From Nymphaea colorata (Eukaryota > Streptophyta > Magnoliopsida > Nymphaeales > Nymphaeaceae), in assembly GCF_008831285.2 (NCBI RefSeq), contig NC_045141.1, forward strand, positions 20,394,848 through 20,458,847: a stretch of 64,000 bases of DNA, given 5' to 3'. This document shows, one piece after another, positions 1 through 29,051 of this stretch. The stretch's first letter is position 1; the number at the start of each line of letters is the position of its first letter. The notes below the pieces were generated by a model. The model saw nothing but the letters and a program-made list of their open reading frames with translations, had not been told where the DNA came from and made no database searches. The position numbers and the translations under genes were made by a program.

Positions 1-3000
1 TGCCGGGGCTAAAATTCGAAACCATGTCCTCTAACCATCAGGCAGAGCATTTTTCTGATTGCACCAGATTTTCTAGGTGTTTCAGATGTAACAAAAGACT
101 GACCAGACTCGTCCTGCCAACGAATATTGCAAAAACTAAATCACTTGATGAGAGCAGGTGACCGCCGTCAACAGAAGAAGCAGCTCATCCATTATGGAGA
201 AGACAATGCTCATAACAAATTAAATCAGTATAAAAAAATATGGGAACCTGGCCATTATCTGTTTGCATTATTGGTAAACAGATATACAGATGAGGATACA
301 AAGGAAACTAGCCACTATCTGCTTGCATTTGAATCGACTCACTCCAATGGCAAAGAATCAGACAAACAAACATTTGTTCGGCAAAGCGGGCACACCCTGG
401 ATAACAATGGTAAAGATAATCATAAATCTCAACAAGAATTTTGGAGCACGAAATTGGCAACCAGATAAAACAGCAGACAATTTCGTGGTGATAATCAGTG
501 ACAGGAAAATGCGCATCAAATATGCAGAGTACCTGTGAACTTCTTTCAACCACTTGTCTACACATGATTGGTGGAACTCATGCTGGCAGCGGAGAATTCT
601 CATCCAATCACCTTCCTCATATTCCACAAGACAAATGTGGCATCTGCAGGAGACGCATACAAGAAGTAAGACAGTATGATGACTTTCCAAATAATAGAGC
701 CAAACATTTTGCAGACCTTGTGCATCGTGCTGTGAAAGGGATAAGTTGCAGAGAAATGAACTGTTGTCCCCCAAACAACTTCTGGAGGGCCTTATCTTTG
801 CTAAAACAAACTAGTATAAGCTTCAGAAAGTAAACAGAGAAGTTGACTCTTTCACCCCAAGTACCCAAGTACAACATCAGATAAAAAATTCAAAATATAA
901 AAGTTAAAGCAACTAAGAGTGAAATCACGTCATATTTCCATTGCACACGCTTTTTGAAGAGAAAGTACTAAACAAGCATCAGTTATTTGGGCCACACCAA
1001 TATTCACTCCTGGGCCCCACCATTTTGGGCCAAGACCACATGTATGTGGTCCTTTTCTTTAGGGGTTCCAATAGGTTAAGATGTCTTGAGAAGCTAGAAC
1101 TCTACTCCTAGTGAAAACCATTTTCACAAAAAACAGTATCCGATTGTTCAACTGGGAAGATCTGACTGGTCAAGCACATGAGATTATAACTAATATCAGC
1201 TTAGACTTCAAAATGTTTACTTTCAAAACCCCCTTGGAGCTCTTATATCCATACTTCAGCAAAGTTAACTTACATGGCTTCGATATGATATTGGTTGCAT
1301 ATGAATGGAATACAATGAGTTGAATCAGGACTGTGATTTACTCATATAATACTCACCAATTAAGGTTTAACCCCGTACTCTAGTATATAAGCTACCAGAA
1401 TAATAAAGCACCAAAATACGCTGTAAGCCCATTTGGATAACATGAATAAAGTGCCTCTGAACCGACTATAACGGAACCATCCTGATCTTAATAATTCCAC
1501 ACTAACTAAAATAGGAGATGAATCCAACCAATCAAACCAAGTATTTAGCTGAAATTTCATATGAAATAAACAAAAAGTCGGTACATTTACAAATATACAA
1601 AAAAATATTCATGAAAACATCAAGGTAGATAGTTGACAACTTACTGGGCAGCTTCTTCATTCTTAATGCCAGATCTAGTATACAGTTTTAGAGGTAGACG
1701 TTCTACGTCCTCCTTTGGAGCAGGCACGGACCCAAAAGAGGAGACAGAAGGGCGAGAAGATGAGACCACCGACTGCTGGTGAATTTCATCCAGAACCTAA
1801 ATAAAATACCTAAATGTTCATACTCAAAATTATACCATGTGATCAGGAAAATTGTTCACATAAAGATCATGTAGCCTCTTACTTCAAATAATGCTTCTGC
1901 CAACATAACGATTCTTGATATACTTGTTCTAGTGCTTGGTTCGTCTTCACTATTCTCTGCCCGAGTACCAGTTCGGCACCGACAACGGCCACTGCGATAA
2001 TGGCCAGATAAGATGCAAGACCTATCATGGCCGACTAAATTCTCAAAACGGCTACCCAAACGCTGAAGAGCATGAACCTGAAAATTACGTGTTATTAGAA
2101 TTCCTACAAGCTATTGTAGATTGAAAATCGAAAAGATTCATAACCAAAATATATGCACCCCAACTAGGAAGGAAGGAAGGAAAGAAAAGTGGCATGACTT
2201 GCCTGAGACCTCACTCTCTGTCTTCGTTCAATAAATGTAGATCTATGCAACGGAGGAGTATTATTATTAGCATCTGCACCTGCTTGTTGATTATTCAACC
2301 TGAATTGGTGGCCGTTGTTAATGGATCGAACAGAACTATCAGCATTAATAACATTATAATTGGAGGACGTTTGAGGATTTTCAGCCCTTTGATTGATGAT
2401 TTCTTCAGTTGCATGGTCCAAAATCTGTCTTACAGTACCTTGTCTAACATCCCTAGACATATCATCATTCGCTACATGATTGAATGAACCCCTGGATGAT
2501 GCATTTCTTCGCAGAACTCTATCACGAAGTCTGCCAACACTCAATGTCCGGCCAAACTGTATGCCGTCCCCGGCAGCTTCCAGAGTCCCTGTCCTTCTGC
2601 AGGGGCGCCTTTGTTCACCACTAGTTGTTCCAAGATGGCCCAAGGAAGACCCACTTCTAGAAGTTTCAGACAATCCAATAGAACCGTGACCTTCTCTATC
2701 CTGGGCAGTAGCCAAAACCGGACCCCGCTCCTGAACTACAGAAGCAGAATTGGCAAATTGCGGTTCGGCACAAGAAGAATCTACATCTCGAAAAACACCA
2801 TTTGATGGCTCCACCAAAGGAAATGTAGATAAGGAGCATGAGTTATCGTTTGGAAGAACGCCACTCTCAGATTCCAAACCACCTTCTCTACAAGCTGCAA
2901 AAGAGCTTGAAATTTCAGGACCATTGGACAAAACTGAGCAAGCCTCAGAGGAGCCAGGGCTTGTCTCTTTGTTCAATACGGCGCGACCATGGTCAGGGAT

Positions 3001-3504
3001 CACATTCAAACGACGGCTCAAGCGGTTTGAGGATGCCAATGGTTCAGTAGTACTCGGAAATCGTCCAGAGTTGCTTTCATCAACGAACTCAGTTGATGGT
3101 GCATTTTCTTGAACCCATCCATCAAATCCTACACCAGAGTTGATCTCAGTTGTTGGAATACTTCTCAAGCCATCACCTTTTACACAGCTATGACATTTAA
3201 CCCCATCTGGTTGCCTTTTGGCGTGACGCCTGAATGGTCTCCAACGTATCCCGCATCTTTCTTTTCTCTGAAGAAACATAGCAACACATGAGACTTGATC
3301 TCTAGGAGTAAAACGTCTCAAGTTTCACAATAGGACCAAAATCAAGATCTTTACGGAAAAGAGGACAGAGACAAAATGTGCATTAAGAAACAACGATGAT
3401 GAAGGGGGGAAAAGACTACATTCCATTGTTTACATGAGAAACAGAAAATTTCAAATTTTCAACTCAAACAAAAAGAGAATATATTCAGACCTGATCCCGA
3501 CCAT
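1..3504 (-). CDS. RING-H2 E3 ubiquitin ligase, 3'-terminal exon missing off the left edge
   Basis: A multi-exon gene read right to left. Exons are 3491-3504, 2203-3316, 1883-2077, 1645-1796 and 533-643. All phases join without a stop, giving about 528 residues. The start ATG (3502-3504) encodes MVGI, then the frame runs into [11 protein letters not shown]. The second exon codes for a long Ser/Asn-rich, probably disordered region of about 370 residues after a basic N-terminus. The exon 533-643 carries a RING-H2 half-domain, C-x2-C-x14-C-x-H-x2-H-x2-C, ending in KWLKEVHR. The last CPLC zinc pair is not in the window, so one more exon must lie to the left. Arg stands where Pro is usual before the third zinc Cys (ILRC). 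Introns are 3317-3490, 2078-2202 (a GC-AG intron), 1797-1882 and 644-1644. The family transfers ubiquitin from an E2 to substrates. Size and a C-terminal RING recall Arabidopsis JUL1-type ligases, but that match is from memory and unverified. Confidence 0.85.
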
Positions 3505-4164
3505 GAAAGCTATGTGCAGAGCAGGAGAAGCCTTTCAAACAGGATTGGAACACCGTGCTTTTCCTTCGGCCGCAAACTGAGTCCTCCACCTTGCTACACC
3601 CCGCCCCCATCTCACCTCCCTTTCTTCCTTTCACTCCCACTTCACTCACTCCATCAAGTCCACCATCACTTCCAGTGTCATCCTTCTTCCCACATACAGA
3701 GGAAGTAAACCCTAGATTCTAGGAATTGGTAACAAGAAGGAAACCGGCAGGATCTGCACAGGAACGGAAAGCCTGAGCAATGGGCAAAATAATGCTTAGA
3801 GATAGAACAAAACGAAATTATTATCTCTGTAGTTGTAGTCTGTATTCATAAAAGCTCGTCGCTTTTCCTATGCGATTTTCTCCTCCATTCCTTCCTTTCA
3901 TTCTCACCTTCCAGATTCGAACTTTATTTCCCAGTTTCCGAAGACCAAGATGATTACGTCATCGTTTTCAAGAGAAAGGGAAAAGAGAGAGGTGGAGGGG
4001 CTCAGAGTTGCAGGGAATGGGGGAGTGTTACATGGAAGCCTTTAACCGCGTCGCCCAGTTTGATATACATATTCTCCAAAGCGGCTCTGAGCTTTACAAA
4101 TAGCAGAAACAGCCCTCGCGTAACTCGGATCCAAGCCTTTTGAGTCTACGTGTGTGGTGAGAGG
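3505..4164. other. 5' flank of the RING gene
   Basis: This holds the likely 5'UTR and promoter of the minus-strand RING gene. The stretch just upstream of the ATG is CT-rich on the plus strand (about 3590-3670). I saw no clear TATA box in the expected orientation and no coding sequence. Confidence 0.4.
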
Positions 4165-4524
4165 GAGGGGTGAACAACTAGTTCCACGAGTCGATTCGTT
4201 TAAATAATCGAATTGAGTTTGAACTCAACATGTAACTGTCAAGTCTAGCTCGAGCCTTAATCGAGTTTGTCGAGCCTTAATCAAGTCGATATATTCAAAC
4301 AAGTTTACGTGTTTGTTAAGTCTTAATCAAGTCAAGCTCGAACTCAACACGTAACAATGAATATCAAATCTATTCAAACGAGTTTGTCGAGTCTTAATCA
4401 AGTTGAGCTCGAGCTCAACACATAATTACTTCCGTCGAGCTATTCTCAAACTTGAGGTTTCATTAGCCGAGCCGAACTCGAGCTGACTGAACTCAGGCTC
4501 GACCTTGGCTCGTGTTTACTCCTA
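4165..4524. mobile_element. hAT-like MITE rich in GCTCGA motifs
   Basis: A non-coding element of about 360 bp. Its ends are imperfect inverted repeats: the left reads AGGGGTGAACAAC and the right, reverse-complemented, reads AGGAGTAAACACG. The flanking octamers GTGAGAGG and GTGGCGGG agree at 5 of 8 positions, as expected for an old 8-bp hAT target duplication. The interior repeats TTGTCGAG and CTTAATCAAGT at about 4267, 4312 and 4384, with AGCTCGA-type motifs between them. Such ends and interiors are common in non-autonomous plant hAT elements. The family is inferred, not searched. Confidence 0.45.
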
Positions 4525-7500
4525 GTGGCGGGTAATGCCTTGATCTAAGTTAACTAATTTGGATCTCATTGTATGCAGATCCAGCTTTGTTTTATTTCGA
4601 AAATCTTAAAAAAAAGATGGGCCTTGGCAAGGGTTTTAGACTCTACATAACCTATTCTTTAAAACCTTAATCCAGTGTTTAATTTTTAAGGCAGCGAATT
4701 ATTGTCCCACATACCATTAAAACTTTATTAACTATATATCTAATGCTTTAAAAAAAAAAAAATTGACTTCGCCCCTAAACCTTGAAAGGACCATACTGAG
4801 AAATCTATCCCTATCTCTGGTATGACGAAAAACGATGGCACCTCATGTGAAATGGACCGCGTTTTAAAATTTCCAGCCAAAGGCTCCCCAGTTGTGGAGC
4901 GAGAGAGGGAAAGCAAGGACGCTTTGGAGGCAGCGCCAGGTCGCAGAGCAGCACGTTGAAGTTTTGAACAGTGACGCATATAACCTTTGACTTTCTCCCT
5001 CTTGACGAGACCTCAGGGGCATAGAAATAGTGACTTGCTTTTTCAGGGTTCTTTTAGAATACATGGAATTTTCGTCACCAATATGTAAAATGCATAGAAT
5101 TCGGCATCAGATCGAAATCCATAAACTTTTGATACGGCACCAACTCTCTTGCTGGTCGATATACGTTGAGTAGATGATACTTTTTTTTTTTAATTTTTTA
5201 GAGTGACCTTTGTGCATTGCTGGATATGGTAGTTCCTTTCCTTGATATGAGATGGAAGCCAATAATTATTCACCGGAAGGAACGTATTGGATCGTATTAG
5301 ATTATACTTAGCCATGCAATATCATTATTGCTATTATTCTATTGATATAACAACCCCCTGTCAGAACAGAAAGTATTTTTAAGGGGATATAAGACTTACT
5401 CTATCTGCTATTCTTTCTTCCTTTCGTCAAAGTACATCCAGTAATTACCAGCATTAATTACATACGACTCGAAAGGAATATTGGAATTTATACATCTTTT
5501 AGTGTTGAGGCTATATATATACGTATATCCAAATGTTCAAAAATGTAAAAGTTATTGCTAAAGAACAGTGCCGAGAACCAACAATGGTTTATGGTATAGC
5601 AATGTTTATGGTTACCGATATCGGGTATATTCTTTGCTATATCTGGTTTTAAGATGTTCTTGCATCAATATTCAAATTTGGGTTTGAATAATAATGAATG
5701 TAAATTGATACCATATCTGAATCTCAATTTACAACATGAATTGCATGATCAAATAAATAATGAATACAAATTCATACCTACCGCCAGCCCCGGCCGGATT
5801 GCAGCCTATCTCCGGCTCAAAAGAAATCAGGGATTAGATGTTTCTCTTTGACTGGGCCGTCAAACGCCTCCCAAGAAATACTTTCTCAAAGCTAGCTGAG
5901 ACATGAAAGGAAGAGAGCCACGTGACCTGTAGCTGCTTTAGGTGGCAGAGTGCCCACCTTCCATCACAGACCAGCTGGCTCTTCTCTGCAATATTCTTTG
6001 AAATCAAAAACTCTCGTCTGCAATATTCCTTCAAATCAAAACTCTCGCCTCTTGGTGGTTGCTGTGTGCTAGTTTGGTTCCAATTTTATGCAACAGAGGC
6101 GCGTCTATTCCCACCAGTCTTTTTCTCGGAAAAAAAGTTCCAATAAAAATGATACTCCAGAAACATGTCTTTTGGTTGTTCTAGTTCGAGTGGATTTTGT
6201 CCAAATTTCGGTGGCACTTTAGGGCGTGTTTGAATGAGTGGATTGAATGTCTCAATAATATATACCCCTTCGAAGCAATGGCAAAGTCAGAACTTTTAAA
6301 TCAGATGGATGGAAAATTACCAAAATACCCCTATCGACTGAACGGATGACCTCATACCTATAAGGGCAAAATTGGTATTAAAAATCCATTGCCCCTCATC
6401 CTATACCATGCTAACGCGCGGAAATCAACATCTTTTTATCTGTGGTGGTCAAATATCAAACCATTTGAAAAATCTTAAGACATTTTATCAGTGAGAGATA
6501 CCAATATGTAAATAAGAAAAATTACTGTAGAGTACTTATGTCTAAATAATGTCCAAAAAAGCCCACATGTGGCACTTTCTGGAAAAAACTTTTCAGGTAC
6601 TACTGGAACCAAGCAGCAGAATTGCAGCGTTTGTCTGGGTAGTGAGAGAAGGGCGCCAAAGCCCTTTTCCTGATGTGGGTCACATAGAAACTGACAAAAG
6701 AAATGCATCCTGATTAAGATTTATGTGTACTTTCTTGTGAGCTACAAGTTCATTCATACTGCTTCAAAAGAGGCCCAAAGAAGCCTCCATTGTCCTACCT
6801 CCAAGGTTCTAAGCTGCATCGGCATACTTGCTGGTAGTTCTGTACCTTGAGATTTCATCTAAATGTAAATAGAATTCGCTTCTAACAAAGTGAGAATCTG
6901 ACCCTACTCAAAAATAGATCAGACATCACAATTCAAATCTCTCTGTCACATTCTCTTTTAATTAATCCAACTCGAGAATACCAAATCTCTTTTAGATAAA
7001 GACCAACGGGCCTGCAGAAGTGAGAAGGGGAGAGGTGCAGCCTATTCGATGAAGCTGGATGGGGGGAGGTTGAGTTCACGCGGATTCACGTGCTCACACA
7101 GCAGTCGGTCGAGGTATGGGCAGCTTCCTTTTGCTTGGATCTGCGTGTACACACGACGGCAATTGAACCAGCGCTCGTCAATTTCTCAAACTCTTCTTTT
7201 TTCAATTTAGGATAGCTCCCCACGAGGAAAGACGGTTTAGTGATATAATAAAAAATAAACCAAAGAATCATATTATGTATTAATTAGTTAGTCTACTTAT
7301 CATCCCATATCTCATCAATAGGAGGCTGTTTGGTCGTTCAGACTTTGAAACTTTTCGAAAGAAAACGTCAGAGCTGAGACTCAAATTTTGGCAAAACCTT
7401 TATGGGTTGCCTCATAAACCAGAAAAAATTCACCTTTTTTTGGTGGTTGATGGCAACCCGGACAGGGTGGGAACTAAACTTTTAACAGACAAAAATAAGC

Positions 7501-7760
7501 CAAAAGGGAAAGAAAACACCCAACTATCAAACACCGTAGGCGCCAAGATCCAGACAATTTAAATAAAACTTCAAACTTGGTAAGAGTGAAAAGGCGATCA
7601 TATTGGATATTACTAAATCATCAGAATTACTGTTTTTTTTTTAAAAAAAAAAACATTTGGTTTGAACTGAAGGACTTGGTTGCAACCTATTGGCAGTCAA
7701 AGGGAACATGGCCAGAGGGTGAAATAGCTGCAAGCATGATAATTTAAATGCCAAGTTAAT
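4525..7760. other. Intergenic, no gene recognised
   Basis: AT-rich sequence with short homopolymers, such as a poly-A run near 4749 and a T/A palindrome near 7631-7655. Open frames are short and look random in composition. I saw no splice-consistent coding exons and no RNA gene. Confidence 0.4.
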
Positions 7761-9458
7761 GTCTTGCAATCTCAACATACAGAAAAGACATTTAGAATAA
7801 AAGTTTGAAAATGGAAGCAATGCTGCTCAAACCCCACATCTAGAATGCTCATGATTTGCAATAATACACATAATGAAAAGCCATACCAATCAGCCCCATA
7901 ACGGAGGGTGTTGATGATCCAACATATGAGCCCATTCTCTCCACTCGGCAGACAAAGGCATTTACCGTTGAACAAACAGATTACACCAATTGTGAACACC
8001 ACATTTCATTTCACTTGATAAAGGTCGGATCACGTTGATAATGGTGACCTCAAATACAAGCTTCAATGTCATTCCAAGTTTCTTATACAAGGCAAATGTT
8101 ATATGGGTGTTATATTACATATCTTGTACTATTTGGACGCAGCAAAGAGCCAAAAGCCGAAATAGAGAAGCCACATATTTCGTCCCATACGCTAGGGGAC
8201 CAAGAATTCCAGAAAAAAGACCTCTGCTTTGGAGGCCGCCATACCTGCATCTTTCAGATAACTTCCTGTAATGTTTAGATTTGTAATCCGGCTTCCTCAC
8301 ACATCCAAAGGTGTTAACCCGTCCACTGATTAACAAAAGGAAAGAAGATCTCCTCGACCACTGATTCAGCATCATTCTGCTCGACAGCATTTATCAAAAT
8401 CCAGTTCATGTATAGGCCTCCTGGAGGAAGTGAACGGAAGTGCGCAATCATGCAAGATCCTTGCCTCTCGAAACAAATCTTTAACAGCAAAAAAGGAAAG
8501 GATCAATATAGATTGTTAACCTAACTAGATACTTGATGGGGAGATTAAATACACATAATACAAGTTCCGTTAGAAGGAAAGTGCATCTGATGAAAAAAGT
8601 TTGAGAAAAAAACCAGCATCAGCTAAAGGCCAAGGAATTAAAAATTTAAAACTATATTGACTATGCCAAAAAGCAAACAAACGATGAATGCATGACCTGG
8701 GGAAAAAAATATTCAAGATAGTTCAGTTTCTTTACGTTTTATGAGAAACTTAAGAGATGAAGCACTCCATTTAAGTCTATATAATCTTAGTTTCCTAATG
8801 GTTTAAATATATTCATTATTCAATGAGCAATCTTTGAAGAAAAACGACCCAACTTCAAAATACTAGCAGTCGCAGGCAAAAGCCCCTGCAAGCCATTGCA
8901 CTCATCATAAATCTCTTTTATACATGAATCGGCCTGAGCTTAAGCCTACATAGCATCAAGCTGATGGGATCAAGCTCACAATTGCAACATAGCGAGAACT
9001 GGGAACCTGTAAAATGGCTTGAAACATCATAAAGAGTAAGACTACAAATAAAGGAAAAGGCTACCTGCTCAACCGCCAGGGCTTCTGGTTTCCGTGGATG
9101 AACATACTGAGCACTAATGTTCCCTTGATTGTGAAGTATCTGCACGGAAAAGGCTTGGCAAGACATTAGAGAACCTTGCTGAGCATAAGCACACTAACAT
9201 AACACACCTATTCATCCAATGAAGAGATATGGAAAGAGCCCAACATCACAAGCAAAGCAGTGTTTGAAGAAATTGACAAACACAGAAGGACAAGTCTGTG
9301 CCATAATTGTAGCATTATATTGATGATGATAATGCTTTAACATTGAGAGAGATGAATATTTCCTGAGGCAGGACAGGCCACGACAGAAAGATCCAGGTAC
9401 AATATATTCTTGCCAAGGAACAAATTTTTCCACAAAAGTGCACGAGCTTTATGTATCA
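7761..9458 (-). other. 3' flank of YAK1, possibly with 3'UTR
   Basis: This lies downstream of the YAK1 stop codon. Short open frames exist on the minus strand (for example about 8115-8390), but none shows a recognisable domain or a frame joining to the kinase. Part is probably 3'UTR. I could not fix a poly(A) site by eye, nor exclude alternative 3' exons. Confidence 0.3.
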
Positions 9459-25116
<15,658 letters not shown>

Positions 25117-25124
<8 letters not shown>

Positions 25125-25254
25125 GGCGTCTCGCTCTTGAGTTCAAGCAAAGAGGAGGAAGAAAACGGTCAGTCCGACGGTCCTCATCGGCTGAGAGAGA
25201 CCATCCTTTTATCAATTCCGGGATTCGGATCTCCCCGGACGATTCCAATCTCAT
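25117..25254 (-). other. Upstream ORF overlapping the YAK1 start codon
   Basis: A 45-codon ATG-initiated frame in the presumed YAK1 leader, beginning MRLESSGEIR. Its TGA (25117-25119) lies just inside the main frame, so the main ATG (25122-25124) sits within the last codons of the uORF. A second uATG 4 nt upstream opens another short frame. Whether these are in the mRNA depends on the true transcription start and on any leader intron. Confidence 0.5.
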
Positions 25255-25580
25255 CCATCTGCCCTTCTTCAAAAGCCTGTGGACTAGGACAGGCCGATCC
25301 TCATTGCGGACTTGCGGGCGGAGGATGAGAAACCAACGGAATTGGAGACGAATTGTGGCGGTAGAAAGCCCTAGCTCGGAGGGAAATCGGCCGCAGAAGC
25401 ACCAAGGATCGCAGAGGAGGAGGGCGGCGAAGAACGCCGATACGTCGTGGTGTCGATGGCGGTGGCGGGAAGAGGAGAATCCTTCGGCCTCCACCTCCGC
25501 CTCTTTTTTCGTCTTCCTCCCCTCCCTTCTTCTTCTAATAATTTTGGGCTTGCCGTCCGGCTCCCACCCATCCGCCGACC

Positions 25581-25590
25581 CTTTTTATAG
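25581..25590 (-). promoter_or_regulatory. Candidate TATA box of YAK1
   Basis: Reads CTATAAAAAG on the minus strand, followed downstream by CT/GA-rich sequence typical of a plant leader. It would give a 5'UTR of roughly 430 nt before the ATG at 25124. Confidence 0.5.
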
Positions 25591-28043
25591 TCCAGCTCCC
25601 TTCACTAACCACGGTTAACGCCGACCTCAACCCTGAGTCAGTGGACACAACTTACCTGTCACCACGCCACTTCGACGCCTCCAAATCCAAGCGACCGCCG
25701 ACTCGTCCGGTACGACACTCCGATTCTTACAGTCAACCCGGATACCGGTTCGGCTGGAAGGACAGTCTTTTTGCTCTTTTTACAAGAACCCTTCAAACAC
25801 TAAAATGGATACTGGATCTATTGTCGATTTCCGAACTGATTGTGTACTTTATCTCTAAAAGTTGCATCTGAGATCCAAATCCAGTTCAACTGACAACATC
25901 CAGCTAGGCGTCGATGGTGTCTGATCTAAGAAGCTAGTACTGGATCCGTGTGGTGTGCCCAACTTCAGTCGAACCAAACAGAGAAAAAGCCTGTGTAATA
26001 TAAGAACTAGATAAACCAGACCCGCTTTTATGCAATAAGACACTATCTATCATGTTATTTTTCCATTGAAAATGTCTGGGTCTTAGTCGGAATGAGATCT
26101 GGTATGAGATTCGGAATTACCCCCAAAGCTCCTCATACTAATTGGACCCGACTCCTTGACAAGACCTCTTTCCAGGTATTGCATGGGTCAGGTCCAGTTC
26201 AAACCCGACCCGTCGGCACGCCCTAGCTTAACCACCTGAATGGATTTGAATTGTTCGGATATAGCAGTTGATCGAGTTCTTCTTCTCCTGGATTTTATTA
26301 TTATGAACCTGGGCAGGTGGGTCAACGTGGGTCTGGTTCATAAATGCAGTTGACCACGACTAAGAGCGTATGAGATCCGAAACCTAAACAGCCCGCTAGT
26401 TCCATGGATAGGAACGTGAACGGATCCCATTCGGAATCCGACCCGTTCGCAACCCTTACTTCTAGTTCAAGTGTGAAGGTTGCCGAATTCAACATGCCTT
26501 GTTGGCTGTTGCTTTTCTAATTAGATTTAAGTTTATATTCATATTTAAATTGAATGAATAATGACATACTCCTGGATCCTGCATCCAACTCGATGGATTT
26601 GTATCAGATACTGCATTCTGGATCCTTAAAAAAACTCCGATCTGATTCGGCTCCAATTAGTTCCTGATGGGGGGTGAGGCGACCCGGTTTATGTCGTGAT
26701 ACCAAGTTGCCAACGGCGTTCCGGACCCTGTTTTGGTCCTTTCTGGTCCATATCCACGATGTTCAATAGCTAACTTACCAATTTCTTATAATTATTTAAA
26801 TATGGAAAAAAGTCAAAAGATGCATCTTGGTTGGGCATGTCGTTTGTGTATATGCTTTATGGGGACCCAATGTCTTCAGTGTCTCATAACAGGCAAGCTA
26901 CTCAACCCTAATTTGGAACCCTAGTTTGAAAACGTTGAGATGCTATCTGTAAAAAGTTAGGTTCATTGCCGTTCTTTGTCTTAAATGGTTGAAGCGCATT
27001 GAGCAGCAAGGCGGTCTACGTTAAAGGCATTTGGATTGGATTACATGGTTGTTGTCACGATGTGTTACTTTTTTGAATAATTGATACTATGCTCTATGAA
27101 TCTTAAGAGTAAGGGGGTAGGAGTTATCTGAATTTAATTTTTTCAAAACATACCAAAAATATACTGAAAATAATTAAAATTCCACCCACGGCACTCCTGA
27201 ATCGGTCATTAAATTGAATCGATTTAAGGAAACCGATTCGCGCCGATTGGCTTGGTAATAATAATGTGCCTTGTTTTGGACCACCCTGTACAAGTGGTTG
27301 GATAACAATTATTATGCTCTAAACATAGTTGGAGTAAACCAATTTGTTTAATGTTTGCGTGGTGTGCAGGAATGTTCTAAACATGAATGATGTATCCAAA
27401 ATGCATACATGGTTCTGTATATTTAATATTTATTCTGAGTTGAATCCGATGGAGTCAAATTAAGCAATATCCGCATATTATCTGAATAGTCGGAGATGAT
27501 ACTAGTTGTATCAATCAGTCGACATTGCTTGTTTAGTTGATAAATGATTTTAACTAACAGCAATTTTCACCATGAAGGGGTTAAGTGATGTTAAGTGAGA
27601 GCTTCGGCAACTTTCAATCAGTCTGTTTCTTGTATTCCACGCACAAAATAGTTTTTACAGCGTATCGGGGTTGTATAAGCACCGGTCCATATGAATTTAT
27701 TTCATGGCCGTTTATAAAGTAATCGAGAAAATACAAAGTCCATGGAATGAATGTCAGCCGATCTAATATAATAATGTTTTTTTTTTTTTAGAAAAAAGAA
27801 AGAAAGAGGGGCTCTTTTTTGTTTTATATTTTTTATGAGGAAGCCATTTTTCACGGTAGAGCTTAATTGGCACGAAGTTGCATGTCTGTGGCCCATTGGG
27901 CAACCAATGTGCCGGTAGCTATCAAAATTCCATGTTATAATCTCTGTCAATGGAAACTCATAATGAACTTCCAAGAGCCCTGCCGAAGTTTATCTCTTAA
28001 TGGGACGTTTGAGTCAAGAGGAAGTCATGTTCGCCATGGACGA

Positions 28044-28140
28044 AACGAAGAATGCCCATCTACCAATTTCATAGATTTCTGTCGTAGTTATCAACGAAGA
28101 ATGCCCATCTACCAATTTCACAGATTTCTGCTCTGCCATA
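28044..28140. repeat. 49-bp tandem duplication
   Basis: AACGAAGAATGCCCATCTAC begins copies at 28044 and 28093. The copies stay nearly identical through the following TTTC-AGATTTCTG segment, so the duplication looks recent. Confidence 0.85.
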
Positions 28141-28449
28141 GTTATCCACATTTGCACGTGGACCACTGCAAGGTGTTTGTGGCTGTGGATGAGTGAGTTG
28201 TGTATGCTTATTTGGGTAAGCAGGAAGAATATTTCATTACATCTTTGGAGACGAGTTGATGCGAAGGAGCCCTAGACTTGCATTATTGTAATTGACACAA
28301 TAATAAGCGCCCATGCTAGTTAAACCAGCGAGCAAGACTGACCAAAGTAGGTTACTATCCGTGGTGAATCCAAAAACATTTGGCTAATGGACACCGTTGT
28401 ATAAATTTTCATTTTTGATGGGGCACAACATATACAAATAAGTAAATGA

Positions 28450-28451
<2 letters not shown>

Positions 28452-28485
<34 letters not shown>
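28452..28485. repeat. (TA)n microsatellite
   Basis: Pure TA dinucleotide run of about 34 bp in the upstream region of EMB1270. Confidence 0.95.
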
Positions 28486-28487
<2 letters not shown>

Positions 28488-28723
28488 TTGTATGTATGGT
28501 GCTACATTCCCTTCATTGGCACAATAGTTGTATATTTGTTGGATTACTCCACGTCTAAAAAATGGATATTCCTCAAAGTAATTGAAATATGCATTTTTCA
28601 ATGCCAAAACATGTTTAAAAATCTAACCAAGTGGGAACAATGGTAGATTTGAGAGTGCGATCTTACGCATGACCCATGTTAGATTTATGGTTGTAACAAA
28701 TTTTAGGTCTAAAAAAACCATAA

Positions 28724-28848
28724 GGGCATGTTTTGTTTCACCGATGATTTTAGATTCATGGTGGTATGCGATTACTAGAATCTCAGATCTTAAAACTACG
28801 ATAGTTTTTTTATGTGTCAAGTGGATTTAAGATTTACCAAACACAACC
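28724..28848. mobile_element. Possible short MITE
   Basis: About 125 bp with weak inverted ends: GGGCATGTTTTGTTT on the left and, reverse-complemented, GGTTGTGTTTGGTAA on the right. A TAA precedes the left end. Such ends recall Tourist-type plant MITEs, but the target duplication is not clear. Confidence 0.3.
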
Positions 28849-29051
28849 GAAAATTAAAAGTTTCAGCGTCCTTTAGATTCATAGATCACAAGGACTTGAA
28901 CGGTCGGATTTGAAGTGCATTTATTTTAAAAGGCGACGATTATAAATGTATGATGCATGCATAACGTGCTAATGGATTTTTCAATGCGTCCGAACCGAGC
29001 GCGAAAGAGTTATCAACAGGTCCGAATCAGGGGCCGGAACCGGATGCATCT

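Larger units (their letters stand above)
25591..29050. other. Intergenic region between divergent YAK1 and EMB1270
   Basis: No gene recognised. The stretch 26040-26660 carries repeated GGATC/CGACCCG-type motifs that look like worn transposon sequence. Other contents are a 49-bp tandem duplication, a TA microsatellite and a possible MITE, listed separately. Confidence 0.4.

Noticed and set aside
308-565. Open frames on both strands around the RING exon
   Set aside because: They read through introns or overlap the RING exon in other frames. The exon with zinc ligands and proper splice sites explains the locus.
8115-8390. Small gene downstream of YAK1
   Set aside because: No domain, no continuing exons, and frames on both strands are equally open. 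More likely 3'UTR or spacer.
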